A stretch of 64,000 nucleotides of DNA from Clostridiales bacterium (GTDB lineage: Bacteria; Bacillota; Clostridia; Peptostreptococcales; Anaerovoracaceae), in contig CP042469.1 in assembly GCA_015243575.1 (NCBI GenBank), positions 124,001-188,000 of the forward strand. Direction: 5' to 3'. A program made the translations under genes and the position numbers. Of the stretch, positions 1 to 9,433 are shown one piece after another (within the stretch, counting starts at the first letter, position 1; every line of letters begins with the position of its first letter). The notes under the pieces are model-generated. The model did no database searches, was not told the origin of the DNA, and saw only the letters and a list, made by a program, of their open reading frames with translations.

Positions 1-1512
1 CGCTTCATTTTCGGTGTAAGCGACTGCCTTTGCGATGGAACCGACTCCCTTTTCAGTTGAATCATCTTCCTTTTGAGTTTGTTTTGCAATATGGGTGAGA
101 ACATTATCAGGCAAATCCTCCACTCCCAGAACGGAACTTCCGGAGGTAACAAAAAGTCGCTCCATTAGATTTTCTAGCTCCCGTATATTTCCCGGCCAAC
201 TGTAATTGACCAGCGTTGTTAAAAGCTCGATTGAGATTCGCTTATTCTCTTGATATTTTTCGGTGTATCGGGCCAGGAAGAAATGGATCAAGGAAAATAT
301 ATCATCCTTCCGATTGCGCAGCGGAGGAATCTCAATGGGAACCACGTTGAGACGGTAAAACAGATCTTCCCTGAATTTACCTTCACTGATCAGCTTGCCT
401 AGGTCTTTGTTTGTTGCTGCAATCAGTCTAAAATTGATCTTCCTTGGTATTGTCTCGCCCACACGAATCACAGCCTTTTCCTGAATAACATTTAAAAGTT
501 TTGCCTGCATGTGCATTGGAAGATCTCCGATTTCATTGAGCAGGATGGTTCCGCCGTTAGCGGCCTCAAAATATCCGGCCTTGCCGTCACCCTTGGCGCC
601 GGTAAAGGCTCCTTTTCCATATCCGAAAAATTCAGATTCTGCAAGGCTCTCAGGCAGAGCACAGCAGTTGACATTGACCAAACGACCACGGGAGAAGCTT
701 GATCTGGCATGGATAAAATTAGCCCAAAAATCCTTGCCCACGCCGGTTTCGCCTTGCAGCAGAACATTCGCGTCACTTTGGGCTGCTTTCACCGCAAGAG
801 CCATGACTCGTTCCATTTCAACGCTTTTTGTAACAAGCTCATGGATAATATTATCCTGGCTGATAATTTCAAATGTATTGACATTGATATACTGATTGGC
901 AAGGGCTTCTTTTTCACCAACCAGCGCAAAATCTTTTTTTACGGATTCAATTTCTCCTTTGATGGTTTCAACAAGTTTCCGATTCATTTCCAATTTAAAA
1001 TCGCTGTAATCGAAATCGATGCCCAGAACACCCATGAGGAGGTCTTTCGTATCCTTTCGTGCGCTGTAAACAGGAACGCTGTAAGTGATCACTTCTTTGA
1101 GCAGATAGGGATCATAATATGCCCGGGTAAACCCGCCTTCTTTTACACGTATGGATTCAAAGTACCACCATTTCAGGAAAGAGTTTTCCTGGGTAAAGTC
1201 TCTGATATAAGACATATTGTGTTCGCAGATCTCCCATTTACCTACATTTTCAATACATACGCCTGCCCCAAGTTCGTCAGAACCAAGCTGCGGCGTCGCT
1301 TCAGGGGTAAACTGGAAATAGATCTGAGAGATCAGCTCCTCTGAACAAGCCGTTTGATAAAGCAAAGATTTGAGCCAGTCACTCTGAAGCTCATAAATAT
1401 AGTGCCGGTCTTCCCGGATGCGAATCATATCAACTTCACCCGAGAGCTTCTCCCGGATTGATTTCGCAATATTGGATACGCGAATCCCAAACGGAATTTC
1501 TTCTTTCAACAT
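1..1512 (-). CDS. Sigma-54-dependent transcriptional activator (partial, C-terminus off the window)
   Basis: The minus strand stays open from an ATG at 1512 to base 1 (504 codons) and runs off the edge. Residues about 1-210 form a sensor region without membrane segments. It contains a Cache-like pattern (WWYFESIRV, then YYDPYLLKEVITYSVPVY, then GVLGIDFDYSDF), so a cytosolic Cache-type ligand domain is likely. The AAA+ domain follows, with Walker A GETGVGKD, the sigma-54 contact loop GAFTGA, LLNEIGDLP, and the arginine-bearing FREDLFYRLNV segment. The Fis-type DNA-binding helices should lie beyond base 1. The gene diverges from an amidohydrolase that has a -24/-12 promoter, so it is probably the local activator responding to that pathway's substrate. 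The effector is unknown. Confidence 0.93.
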   Translation of the reverse strand, partial: MLKEEIPFGIRVSNIAKSIREKLSGEVDMIRIREDRHYIYELQSDWLKSLLYQTACSEELISQIYFQFTPEATPQLGSDELGAGVCIENVGKWEICEHNMSYIRDFTQENSFLKWWYFESIRVKEGGFTRAYYDPYLLKEVITYSVPVYSARKDTKDLLMGVLGIDFDYSDFKLEMNRKLVETIKGEIESVKKDFALVGEKEALANQYINVNTFEIISQDNIIHELVTKSVEMERVMALAVKAAQSDANVLLQGETGVGKDFWANFIHARSSFSRGRLVNVNCCALPESLAESEFFGYGKGAFTGAKGDGKAGYFEAANGGTILLNEIGDLPMHMQAKLLNVIQEKAVIRVGETIPRKINFRLIAATNKDLGKLISEGKFREDLFYRLNVVPIEIPPLRNRKDDIFSLIHFFLARYTEKYQENKRISIELLTTLVNYSWPGNIRELENLMERLFVTSGSSVLGVEDLPDNVLTHIAKQTQKEDDSTEKGVGSIAKAVAYTENEA

Positions 1513-1646
1513 GGAGCACCTCTATAACAAAGCGGGAATTAGCGAAAGACCAATGGCCTTCCACTTTATCTGGCAAATAAATCAGATTGATACGCAAATC
1601 ATATCAGACTTTGAAAAACCAGTCAAATATTTCGCTGATCGATGAC

Positions 1647-1665
1647 TTGGTATAAAATTTGCTAT
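1647..1665 (+). promoter_or_regulatory. Sigma-54 (-24/-12) promoter of the amidohydrolase gene
   Basis: The sequence CTTGGTATAAAATTTGCTA has GG at 1649-1650 and GC at 1661-1662. They are separated by exactly 10 bases, the spacing sigma-54 requires, and TTTGCT is a good -12 element. Transcription would begin near 1674, about 42 bases before the ATG at 1716. A sigma-54 activator gene diverges from the same 200-base gap. Its binding site is not obvious, but AGCGAAA at 1541-1547 and its complement TTTCGCT at 1630-1636 are candidate half-sites. Confidence 0.75.
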
Positions 1666-1715
1666 TAAATTAGGAAGGACAATTGGAAATTAGCATCAAC
1701 CATGAAGGAGATATT

Positions 1716-3443
1716 ATGGGGATCAAAGCAGACACAATATTTTATAATGGCAAGATCTATTCGATGGACTCATCTTCCCATGTTTTTTCAGCAATGGCGG
1801 TAAAAAATGGAACGATACTTGCGCTTTCAGAGAAGGAAAATGAGAGTATTTTGATGGACGATTACTCTCAGGAGGGGCATACTGTCTTGAAAGACCTGAA
1901 TAACGGAATTGTACTGCCAGGGCTTTCGGATACCCATGTTCATGCCCCGGGGCTTGCATACGATATGCTATTCAACGTAAACCTCTATCAGGCGCTTTCA
2001 AAGGACGAGACGCTGGACTTGATCCGAAACCACGTCAATGAGCATCCGCAGGACGAAATCTATTATGGGCGAGGTGTCAATTCAGGATATTTTGAAGGAG
2101 TTGAGATGACTGTAGGGCCGAGAAAAGAGCATCTAGACAGAATCTCCTCGGACAAACCGATTATCATCGCTGACTTTGGAGGAAATTATCTCTGGATGAA
2201 CTCTGCCGCTTTTGATACCTATGGCATTACCCAGAAGACAGAATGCCCCCAGGGCGGAGAAATCCCACTCGACCCAAAGGATCAGTCCCTTTGGGGAATT
2301 GTCAGAGGAGAGGCCAGAACCCTCGTGCCATATCAGAGTTTCAGCGAAGAGCAAAATTATCTGGCTGCAAAATGGTTTCAAAATCAAATGCTGGCTTATG
2401 GATACACTTCTGTGTTTTCGCTGCGGCCTCCCGGAACCGTCAGACCGAGAACAACACATTTTCCTCTCTTTGAGGCCTTGGAGAAAAGAGGTGAACTTTT
2501 CCTCAGGGTACAAGGCGGCAGAGATATGGATCCTAACGGTGATGTTGATGTACAAATTGAGATCATGGAGGAAGAACGAGTCAAGCATAATTCAGGACAG
2601 ATCCGTTTTACAACAGCGAAATTTTTTCTTGACGGTTCCATCGAAGGTCTTGATGCCTACCTTCTCATGCCCTATGAAAGCGCATCGGGAAAGGATGAAG
2701 ATTACAAAGGCATCTTCCTCTGGGAGGAGGGAAAGCTTGCGGATGCATTTCGAAAGTGCATGGAAGCAGGGTTTCAGATTCATTGCCACGCTATTGGCGA
2801 CGGTGCTGTCAACCGGGCTCTGAATGCGCTGGAGCAAGCCAAGCAACAACTTGCGGAAGGCGATTACAGAACAGTATTTACTCATTTGCAGTTGGTTTCA
2901 CCTACTGATGTCAAACGGATGAAGAAACATCATATCATCGCTAATGTACAGACCTACTGGCATCTTAAATCACCTGTCCTGTATCATCAAATTGAAAAAC
3001 CTCTGCTTGGAGATCGTGCGGAACGAGAATACCCCCTTCAAAGTTTAATCGCAGAAGGAATCGTTGTAACCGCCTCCTCAGACTATCCGGTAACACCGGA
3101 TCCCAATCCTTTTTACGCCATTGAGGCTGGTGTTACAAGAAATCTTTGCAATGCTGCAGCCTTTGGCATCAAGGATATCGCAGATATAGAAGAACCGACG
3201 TATTTGCTGAATAAAGAGGAACGTACTTCTGTGGGAGATATGATCAAAGCATTTACCGCAAATGCAGCTTATTCCATATTTCAGGAGAATTTAACCGGAA
3301 GCTTGGAACCGGGAAAAGCGGCTGATTTTATTGAGATCAGTGCTGATCCCTTTACTATAAATCCCACTGAAATCGAGTTTATCAAGGTGAGAAAAACCTA
3401 CTTTGGGGGCAGGCTGGTGTACAGCGCTGAGACAGCTGTTTGA
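1716..3443 (+). CDS. Amidohydrolase family protein (YtcJ-like)
   Basis: A 575-residue metal-dependent amidohydrolase of the YtcJ / N-substituted-formamide-deformylase type. It shows the N-terminal metal motif SDTHVHAPG, the lysine-containing strand TTAKFFLDGS, IHCHAIGDGAVNRA, THLQLV and the late aspartate in ASSDYPVTPDPNP. There is no signal peptide, so it should act in the cytosol. The start at 1716 is preceded by AAGGAG with good spacing; an upstream in-frame TTG at 1683 lacks a ribosome site. The sigma-54 promoter upstream, and the YfcC transporter and dipeptidase downstream, suggest inducible use of an amide or peptide-derived nitrogen source. The substrate cannot be read from sequence, because family members cleave diverse amides and formamides. 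Confidence 0.9.
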   Translation: MGIKADTIFYNGKIYSMDSSSHVFSAMAVKNGTILALSEKENESILMDDYSQEGHTVLKDLNNGIVLPGLSDTHVHAPGLAYDMLFNVNLYQALSKDETLDLIRNHVNEHPQDEIYYGRGVNSGYFEGVEMTVGPRKEHLDRISSDKPIIIADFGGNYLWMNSAAFDTYGITQKTECPQGGEIPLDPKDQSLWGIVRGEARTLVPYQSFSEEQNYLAAKWFQNQMLAYGYTSVFSLRPPGTVRPRTTHFPLFEALEKRGELFLRVQGGRDMDPNGDVDVQIEIMEEERVKHNSGQIRFTTAKFFLDGSIEGLDAYLLMPYESASGKDEDYKGIFLWEEGKLADAFRKCMEAGFQIHCHAIGDGAVNRALNALEQAKQQLAEGDYRTVFTHLQLVSPTDVKRMKKHHIIANVQTYWHLKSPVLYHQIEKPLLGDRAEREYPLQSLIAEGIVVTASSDYPVTPDPNPFYAIEAGVTRNLCNAAAFGIKDIADIEEPTYLLNKEERTSVGDMIKAFTANAAYSIFQENLTGSLEPGKAADFIEISADPFTINPTEIEFIKVRKTYFGGRLVYSAETAV

Positions 3444-3690
3444 AGCCGTTTAATGCATGTTGAAAAGGAGGCCCATATAGAAATTATCAATCCTTTGGAC
3501 AAAGGGTGAAAATTTTTTTGCAGGGTATCGCTTATTGGGAAAGGAAGTGGTAAAATAAATATCTCTTAAAAAAGTTTAAAAACATGGAAGAATAACGTGA
3601 ATTTGTCTTCGGTCTAAGAAATTCCCAATTTTGTATAAATGAGGGATATGGAGACCGATTGATTGCACATCTTACAAACAAAACCAATGA

Positions 3691-3715
3691 TATAAAATCC
3701 TTTGAGGATTTTATA
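3691..3715 (+). promoter_or_regulatory. Perfect 11-bp inverted repeat upstream of the YfcC gene
   Basis: TATAAAATCCT (3691-3701) and AGGATTTTATA (3705-3715) are perfect complements around a 3-base loop. The repeat ends about 15 bases before the AAGGAGG of the transporter gene. It lacks a following T-run, so an operator or an mRNA-stabilising hairpin is more likely than a terminator. The 298-base gap it lies in also holds an extended -10-like TGG-TAAAAT at 3548-3556 with no good -35. Confidence 0.5.
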
Positions 3716-3741
3716 AATAAATGATTTATAAGGAGGCAAAA

Positions 3742-5265
3742 ATGACAGAAGAATTGGTAGAAAAGAAAAAACACGGTCTTTCTTTTCCTTCGGCATGGTT
3801 AATTACTTTTATTTTATTAATGATTGCTGCCGTGTTAACCTACATAATACCGGCAGGAGCGTATTCAACGCTGATCTACAATGGTGAGACTGAGGCATTC
3901 ACGATCACGGCTCCAAGCGGTGAAGAAAGTGAAGTCCCTGCTACGCAGGAAACGCTTGATCAGTATGGAATCAAAACGGATTTGGACAAACTGGTGGACG
4001 GAACCATCTGGAAACCCATCGCCATTCCGGGAAGCTATGAAAAGGTAGATCCTCAGCATCAGAACTTCGTGGATGTGATTATGTCCATCGTCAACGGGAT
4101 CTACGAAACCATCGACATCATGTTCTTTGTGCTGATTTTAGGAGGTTGTCTGGGGATATTAAATTATTCCGGTGCGTTTACCGCTGGAATCGGAGCCCTG
4201 AGCAGAGCAACGCAAGGGAAAGAATATATTCTCATCGTAGCAATGACCTTCCTGATTTCTTTGGGTGGAACGACGTTTGGTATGGCGGAAGAGACAATGG
4301 CACTTTATCCGGTGCTTGTTCCGGTATTTCTAGCCGCAAAATACGATGCGCTGGTCTGCGTTACCTCCATTTATATGGGTTCTACCATCGGCTGCATGTT
4401 TTCAACGGTAAATCCTTTCTCCGCGGTAATCGCGTCCAACACCGCCGGAGTGGACTTTACTTCCGGCATCTACTGGAGAATGCTGGGTCTGGTTGCAGCC
4501 CTCGTCATCGTCGTTATCTATATCATCCGTTATGCAAATAAGGTGAGAAAAGACCCCACAAAATCAATTGTATACGATGAGCGCTTTAAAATCGAGGCGG
4601 CCTTCCAGCAGAAGCAGGAAGCACAGCCCTTGAAACCGCAATACTCCATTGCACTGATTGTTTTCCTTGCATGTTTTGCGGTCATGATCTACGGTGTTAT
4701 CAATCTGGAATGGTGGTTCGGTGAGATGACCGCGGTCTTTATCGTTGGTGGCGTGATCATCGGCATTATTTTGGGATTGCCTGAGAAGGTTTTCTTTGAA
4801 GAATTTATCAGCGGAGCTTCTGCCCTCGTAGGGGTAGGTATGATCATCGGATTCTCCAGAAGCGTTAACCTTCTGCTGGAGAGCGGAAGAATTCAGGATA
4901 CTATCCTGCAAGGATTGATCAGTGGTGTGGGCGATATGAATCCCTATTTCTTCCTTGTAATACTGATGTTTATCTTCATGATCCTAGGCTTTTTTATCAA
5001 TTCGTCTTCTGCCCTTGCAGTATTGACCATTCCGATTATGGCGCCTCTTGCTGATGCGGTAGGACTTCCCAGAGAACTGGTGATCTCTGCATACATTTAT
5101 GGACTGGGGATTATAACGGCAGTATCGCCTTGCAGTCTTGCGCTGATTACCTGTGAAATGGTTAAGGTTCCATATGTAAAATATGTGCGCTTCCTGATGC
5201 CGCTTCTTGGACTGCTGACCATCCTCGGTGTTGTAATGCTGCTGCTTCAGGCTTCGTTGGGATAA
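3742..5265 (+). CDS. YfcC/DcuC-family membrane transporter (probable amino-acid antiporter)
   Basis: A 507-residue polytopic membrane protein with about 11-12 hydrophobic segments. The first is SAWLITFILLMIAAVLTYII, followed by PAGAY and an extracytoplasmic loop near residues 35-115. The glycine-rich segment GGTTFGMAEE and the late FINSSSALAVLTIPIMAPLAD are typical of the YfcC / C4-dicarboxylate anaerobic carrier superfamily, which includes basic amino-acid exchangers. The start at 3742 follows AAGGAGG; the ATG at 3721 has no ribosome site. The position between an amidohydrolase and a dipeptidase points to uptake or exchange of an amino acid or dipeptide, but the substrate is inferred only from neighbours. 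Confidence 0.88.
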   Translation: MTEELVEKKKHGLSFPSAWLITFILLMIAAVLTYIIPAGAYSTLIYNGETEAFTITAPSGEESEVPATQETLDQYGIKTDLDKLVDGTIWKPIAIPGSYEKVDPQHQNFVDVIMSIVNGIYETIDIMFFVLILGGCLGILNYSGAFTAGIGALSRATQGKEYILIVAMTFLISLGGTTFGMAEETMALYPVLVPVFLAAKYDALVCVTSIYMGSTIGCMFSTVNPFSAVIASNTAGVDFTSGIYWRMLGLVAALVIVVIYIIRYANKVRKDPTKSIVYDERFKIEAAFQQKQEAQPLKPQYSIALIVFLACFAVMIYGVINLEWWFGEMTAVFIVGGVIIGIILGLPEKVFFEEFISGASALVGVGMIIGFSRSVNLLLESGRIQDTILQGLISGVGDMNPYFFLVILMFIFMILGFFINSSSALAVLTIPIMAPLADAVGLPRELVISAYIYGLGIITAVSPCSLALITCEMVKVPYVKYVRFLMPLLGLLTILGVVMLLLQASLG

Positions 5266-5392
5266 AATGAATCAGTGTGGGACTGCGCAGGAAACTCGAA
5301 CAGTAAACTTGTGTAGGAAACTAGAGTGATAGGCCTGCGAAGTCCTTCATCTTAAGCAAGATTGAATTGGCTGATATTTAAGGGGAGAGTAT

Positions 5393-6808
5393 ATGGATAT
5401 CAAAAAAGAATTCGAAAAAAACCGGGAGCGATTTATTTCTGATTTGCAGGGCTTAATCCGGATTCCAAGTGTGGCAACGGAAGCTGACGGAGCGTATCCT
5501 TTCGGGAAAGAGGTTCAAAGAGCATTTTCCTATATGCTTGATCTTGGTAAATCAATGGGTTTTGAAGTAAAGAACGTCGATCACTACGGCGGGCATATTG
5601 ATTTTCCAGGCAGCGAAGATGGCATCATGGCAGTCGTCGGTCATATTGATGTGGTTCCGGAGGGAGACGAATGGACCTACGATCCATTTGGAGGAACGAT
5701 AGAGGGCGACTGGATTGTCGGACGCGGAGCTCAGGATGATAAAGGCCCGACTATGGCAGGGCTTTACGCGATGAAGGTGCTGAAAGATTTGGGATTTCAA
5801 CCGAAAAAGACTGTTCGGCTGATATTGGGTCTGGATGAAGAAGCCTGCTGGGACGGAATGAGATATTATCTTCAGCATGAAAAAGCACCGGATTTTGGTA
5901 TTGTCCCCGATGCAGACTTTCCTCTGGTACAGTGTGAGAAAGGTTTGCTGCAGCTTGATCTTGTAAAGGATTGTACGGAAGGGACCTCCTTAACCGGAAC
6001 AGAGCGGCTTGTCCTAGAATCTGTTGAAGGTGGAACAGCTCCCAATGTTGTTGCAGGTCATGCGGATATGGTAATCACAGGCACGGAAACTGAGCTCAAT
6101 GAAGTTTGTCAGAAAATCAATATGGAAGCAAAGCAAAAGGGATATGAAATAAAGATGATTTCTGACGAGGTGAGACTGACCGTATCGGTGAAAGGCGAAC
6201 CTGCGCATGCTGCTGTTCCGGAAAGAGGGGAAAACGCAATTTCCATGGCGCTGGATCTAATTCGGGACATTCGTTTTGCCAACGAGGATGCAAATCACCT
6301 CATGAATTTCTATCATGATAAGATTGGTTTTCATTTGGACGGAAGCAGAATCGGATGCAATATGGAGGATGAACTGTCTGGAGCATTGACCTTTAATGTG
6401 GGTGGCATCGTATTCAATTCAGCTGAAACAAGGATAACCGTTGACATCCGTTATCCTGTTACTGCGTCACAGGAAGCGGTTTGCGAGGGATTGGAAGCGG
6501 CGATCAGAGAAAGCGGATTCAAGCTGGAGGTCTTTGATCACATTCGGTCAATCTACCAGGAATCCTGCAATCCTGTGGTAAAGACGCTGATAGAAACGTA
6601 CCGTGAAATCAGCGGTGATATGGAGACCAAACCTTCTGTCATCGGAGGGGCAACCTTTGCCAGAGCAATTCCAAACTGCATGGCCTTCGGCGCTTTGTTC
6701 CCCGGCGACCCCGAACTGGAGCATCAGAAAGATGAAAAAGTTCAAATTTCACAGATGATCAAAGCGGGCACGATTTATGCGGAAGCTATTTATCGATTGA
6801 CAAAATAA
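5393..6808 (+). CDS. pepV: M20-family dipeptidase, PepV-like
   Basis: A 471-residue cytosolic zinc peptidase. Metal and catalytic motifs are all present: GHIDVVPEGDEW (ligand His and catalytic Asp), GRGAQDDKGPT (bridging Asp), LGLDEEACWDG (catalytic Glu-Glu), and PDADFP. The lid domain and the C-terminal GGATFARAIPNCMAFG match the PepV/dipeptidase group in length and order. GGGGAGAG lies eight bases before the ATG. It is the third gene after the sigma-54 promoter, and the 127-base gap before it may hold its own promoter. The expected role is hydrolysis of dipeptides brought in by the adjacent transporter. A beta-alanyl or D-aminoacyl dipeptide substrate is possible but not shown. Confidence 0.9.
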   Translation: MDIKKEFEKNRERFISDLQGLIRIPSVATEADGAYPFGKEVQRAFSYMLDLGKSMGFEVKNVDHYGGHIDFPGSEDGIMAVVGHIDVVPEGDEWTYDPFGGTIEGDWIVGRGAQDDKGPTMAGLYAMKVLKDLGFQPKKTVRLILGLDEEACWDGMRYYLQHEKAPDFGIVPDADFPLVQCEKGLLQLDLVKDCTEGTSLTGTERLVLESVEGGTAPNVVAGHADMVITGTETELNEVCQKINMEAKQKGYEIKMISDEVRLTVSVKGEPAHAAVPERGENAISMALDLIRDIRFANEDANHLMNFYHDKIGFHLDGSRIGCNMEDELSGALTFNVGGIVFNSAETRITVDIRYPVTASQEAVCEGLEAAIRESGFKLEVFDHIRSIYQESCNPVVKTLIETYREISGDMETKPSVIGGATFARAIPNCMAFGALFPGDPELEHQKDEKVQISQMIKAGTIYAEAIYRLTK

Positions 6809-6854
6809 AATTTAGCTTTGTATTGCAATAGAAAATTTCAAACAGTATAAACTG

Positions 6855-6900
6855 AGAAAGCTCATCATGATTTCTTTTGGAACATGATGAGCTTTCTTTC
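6855..6900 (+). terminator. Terminator after the dipeptidase gene
   Basis: A perfect 15-bp stem, AGAAAGCTCATCATG with its complement ending at 6897, is separated by a 13-base loop and followed by an imperfect T/C run. It closes the amidohydrolase-transporter-dipeptidase block. Confidence 0.75.
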
Positions 6901-7104
6901 TGGAGATAAGGTTCTCCTTATTGATACTTCTTTCATCTTAATTATACCATAAATAAAAATAAAAAAGCAGACTATAAGTCATGATTTTTAAGTGATATAA
7001 TGCAGTAATCGAATTCAGACAGAACAAAAATAAGGGCTTCAGCTTGACTTATTTTGCACGATACGGAAATGCTAAAGTTATAAAAGAAAAAGGAGTGTGT
7101 CAGC

Positions 7105-7521
7105 ATGAATGACAAAAGAGATGTTTTAGATAATGGTCCTTTTTTTCATGGTACGAAAGCAGAACTAAAGCTTGGAGATTTATTAGAACCACAATATCTT
7201 TCAAATTATCAGGATAAAAAATCAAACTATATTTACTTTACCGGAACTTTAGAGGCTGCTAAATGGGGTGCTGAATTAGCGAGATCTAACGCAAAAGAAA
7301 GAATTTACATTATAGAACCTTTGGGGGAATTTGAAAATGACCCAAACTTAACAGATAAAAAGTTTCCCGGAAATCCAACACGTTCTTATCGCTCCAAATT
7401 TCCTTTGAAAATAATCGCTGAACTGGGTTCATGGGAAAGACATTCTGATGAAGTATTAAATCAAATGCTTACTTCTCTAAAAAAGTTAAGTGAGGAAGGA
7501 AAAAATGTAATATATGATTAA
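7105..7521 (+). CDS. arr: NAD(+)-rifampin ADP-ribosyltransferase (Arr)
   Basis: A 138-residue protein matching the Arr family across its whole length. It has FFHGTKAELKLGDLLEP, NYIYFTGTLEAAKWGAELA, RIYIIEPLGEFENDPNLT, DKKFPGNPTRSYRS, and a terminal helix. Arr enzymes transfer ADP-ribose from NAD to the rifamycin ansa-chain hydroxyl and inactivate the drug. AAGGAG precedes the ATG by 10 bases. The gene and both flanks are visibly more AT-rich than the neighbouring genes, and it stands alone between terminators, which suggests acquisition by transfer; no transposase or integron signature is visible. Actual rifamycin resistance is not demonstrated. Confidence 0.93.
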   Translation: MNDKRDVLDNGPFFHGTKAELKLGDLLEPQYLSNYQDKKSNYIYFTGTLEAAKWGAELARSNAKERIYIIEPLGEFENDPNLTDKKFPGNPTRSYRSKFPLKIIAELGSWERHSDEVLNQMLTSLKKLSEEGKNVIYD

Positions 7522-7654
7522 GGATAGGATGTTGTAGAATTTCCAATTCACAGCAGCTAATTTTGAGAACAGCAGGAAAACAAATAATAAAAAAGGTGAA
7601 GCAGAGTCAATAAAAAATGGATAAAAAAATGCTCTTTCTCTTTTCACATAAATT

Positions 7655-7717
7655 TGGTATACTCTTTCATGGGTTTTCAAAATATGAAATCAGATTTGGT
7701 TTCATATTTTATTTTTT
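7655..7717 (+). promoter_or_regulatory. Extended -10 promoter with a terminator-like hairpin downstream
   Basis: TGG-TATACT at 7655-7663 is an extended -10 element with a poor -35. Sixteen bases on, AAAATATGAAA (7679-7689) pairs perfectly with TTTCATATTTT (7700-7710), followed by A and six T (7711-7717). A hairpin plus T-run this close behind a promoter could be the arr terminator, or an attenuator in the leader of the SNF gene at 7812. The remainder of 7522-7811 holds no gene I can support. Confidence 0.45.
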
Positions 7718-7811
7718 GAGGTGAATCCTATCGAAAGGAAGGTGATGATTTTCGGTGAAATAAATATAAAATAAAATGAGAAACGGTATTTAATCTAGGA
7801 GGAAAAAACAA

Positions 7812-9182
7812 ATGAAACATTCTGATAAAATTGGGCAGCCCAGAGATCAGTTTAAATCCAGGCTGGGATTTATCATGGCGGCAGCAGGCTCAGCTGTTGG
7901 CTTAGGAAGCATATGGAGATTTCCGTACGTTGTCGGAGAAAACGGCGGCGGTGCTTACATGATTATTTATATGCTCGCACTTATAATTATCGGCATACCG
8001 GTTATGGTGGCCGAATTTGTTATCGGAAGAAACAGCGGTAAGAATGCTGTTGACGCCTATGCGCACTATTCAAAAAAATATAAAATCGTTGGTGTATTTT
8101 CAATGCTTGTCCCTTCCATTATCCTATCTTTTTACTGTGTTGTGGGTGGATGGGCGATTATGTACTTATATCTTACACTGGCAGGAAAGCTCACGGATCT
8201 GACCCCGCAAGGATATACAGAAATGTTTGCAGCATCTTCCAGCGATATGCTTTTGTCAGGTTTCTTTTTCCTGCTGTTCGGTGTACTTGCTATATTGGTT
8301 GTCTGCAAAGGAATTTCACAGGGAATTGAAAAAGTTTGCTCCATTTTGATGCCGGCGCTTTTTATTATCATGGTTGCGCTCTCCATCCTTGGCTCTCTTC
8401 TGCCAGGTGGAATGGAAGGAATTAAATGGTATCTGATGCCTGACTTTTCAAAGGTAAACAGCAGAACTTTTGTAGATGCTGTTGGACAGGTTTTCTTTAC
8501 GATGAGCCTTGGAATGGGTATTATGGTAACCTATGCAAGTTACCTGAAAAAGGATGAAGATATGCCCAAAGCCGCGACGATCACCGTTGTTTTTGATACG
8601 CTGGTATCTGTCTTAGCTGGTTTTGCTATTTTCCCGGCAGTGTTTGCCTTTGGTCTGGCGCCGTCCTCTGGCCCCGGACTTGTCTTTATTACATTGCCCA
8701 ACGTATTTGCCCATCTTCCGTTTGGCATCGCAGCTGCAATCGGTTTCTACTTGCTTTTGATCTTTGCTGCGCTGCCGTCAGCCATCAGCCTGCTGGAGGT
8801 TCCGGTATCCTACGTTATTGAAAAGTATCATATCAGCAGAGTAAAAGCTGCGGTAGGGGTAGGTTTTTTGATCATGCTCATCGGTATTCCCACACTCCTC
8901 AGCTTTGGACCATGGAGTGACATTAAGGTGTTCGGATATAACTTCTTTGATCTGTATGACTATGTGACCTCCAATATCGCACTCCCGATCATCGGTCTGG
9001 CAGGCTCCTTAATCCTTGGTTTTACCTGGAGCAAGAAGGTCGTCATGGATGAAGTAACAAATCACGGTAGAATTAAATTTGGACTGAAAAACATCTGGTA
9101 CTTCTCCGTGAAGTATATCAGCCCGATCCTGTTGATCATCATTTTCATTACATCTATAGGAATGTTAAAGTCTGAGTTATAA
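7812..9182 (+). CDS. Sodium-dependent transporter, SNF (neurotransmitter:sodium symporter) family
   Basis: A 456-residue integral membrane protein. The N-terminal signature FKSRLGFIMAAAGSAVGL, GSIWRFPYVVGENGGGAY is the sodium- and substrate-binding unwound TM1 of LeuT-like symporters. The later YLKKDEDMP segment and the serine-rich FAALPSAISLLEVPVSYV (TM8 region) also fit. About 11-12 membrane segments are visible. AGGAGG lies eight bases before the ATG. Bacterial homologues take up amino acids such as tryptophan, tyrosine, leucine or alanine with sodium; the substrate here is unknown. It stands alone with its own upstream leader. Confidence 0.93.
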   Translation: MKHSDKIGQPRDQFKSRLGFIMAAAGSAVGLGSIWRFPYVVGENGGGAYMIIYMLALIIIGIPVMVAEFVIGRNSGKNAVDAYAHYSKKYKIVGVFSMLVPSIILSFYCVVGGWAIMYLYLTLAGKLTDLTPQGYTEMFAASSSDMLLSGFFFLLFGVLAILVVCKGISQGIEKVCSILMPALFIIMVALSILGSLLPGGMEGIKWYLMPDFSKVNSRTFVDAVGQVFFTMSLGMGIMVTYASYLKKDEDMPKAATITVVFDTLVSVLAGFAIFPAVFAFGLAPSSGPGLVFITLPNVFAHLPFGIAAAIGFYLLLIFAALPSAISLLEVPVSYVIEKYHISRVKAAVGVGFLIMLIGIPTLLSFGPWSDIKVFGYNFFDLYDYVTSNIALPIIGLAGSLILGFTWSKKVVMDEVTNHGRIKFGLKNIWYFSVKYISPILLIIIFITSIGMLKSEL

Positions 9183-9433
9183 TAAAGCATAAATAGCCAT
9201 TCTGAGATTATTCCGTATTGCTTCATTGCATTTGCTGTATATTTAGCAGCCGGATTCCTTATGAACATATACTTTCTGAACTGATTCCTCCCGCTATCAC
9301 AAATCATAGAAGAGAACTTAAAAGTATGGGAATTGCCTGATCCAGACGGAAGTCAGCAAAGAAAATTAAAGGAAGAACAGAAAACGAAATACGCGCCATG
9401 TCGGACGCAAACCGATATTGCGCGTATTTAAAA

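Noticed and set aside
511-1344. Open frames on the plus strand within the sigma-54 regulator
   Set aside because: They are shadows of the long minus-strand gene, which has clear AAA+ motifs, good codon pattern and runs to the edge.
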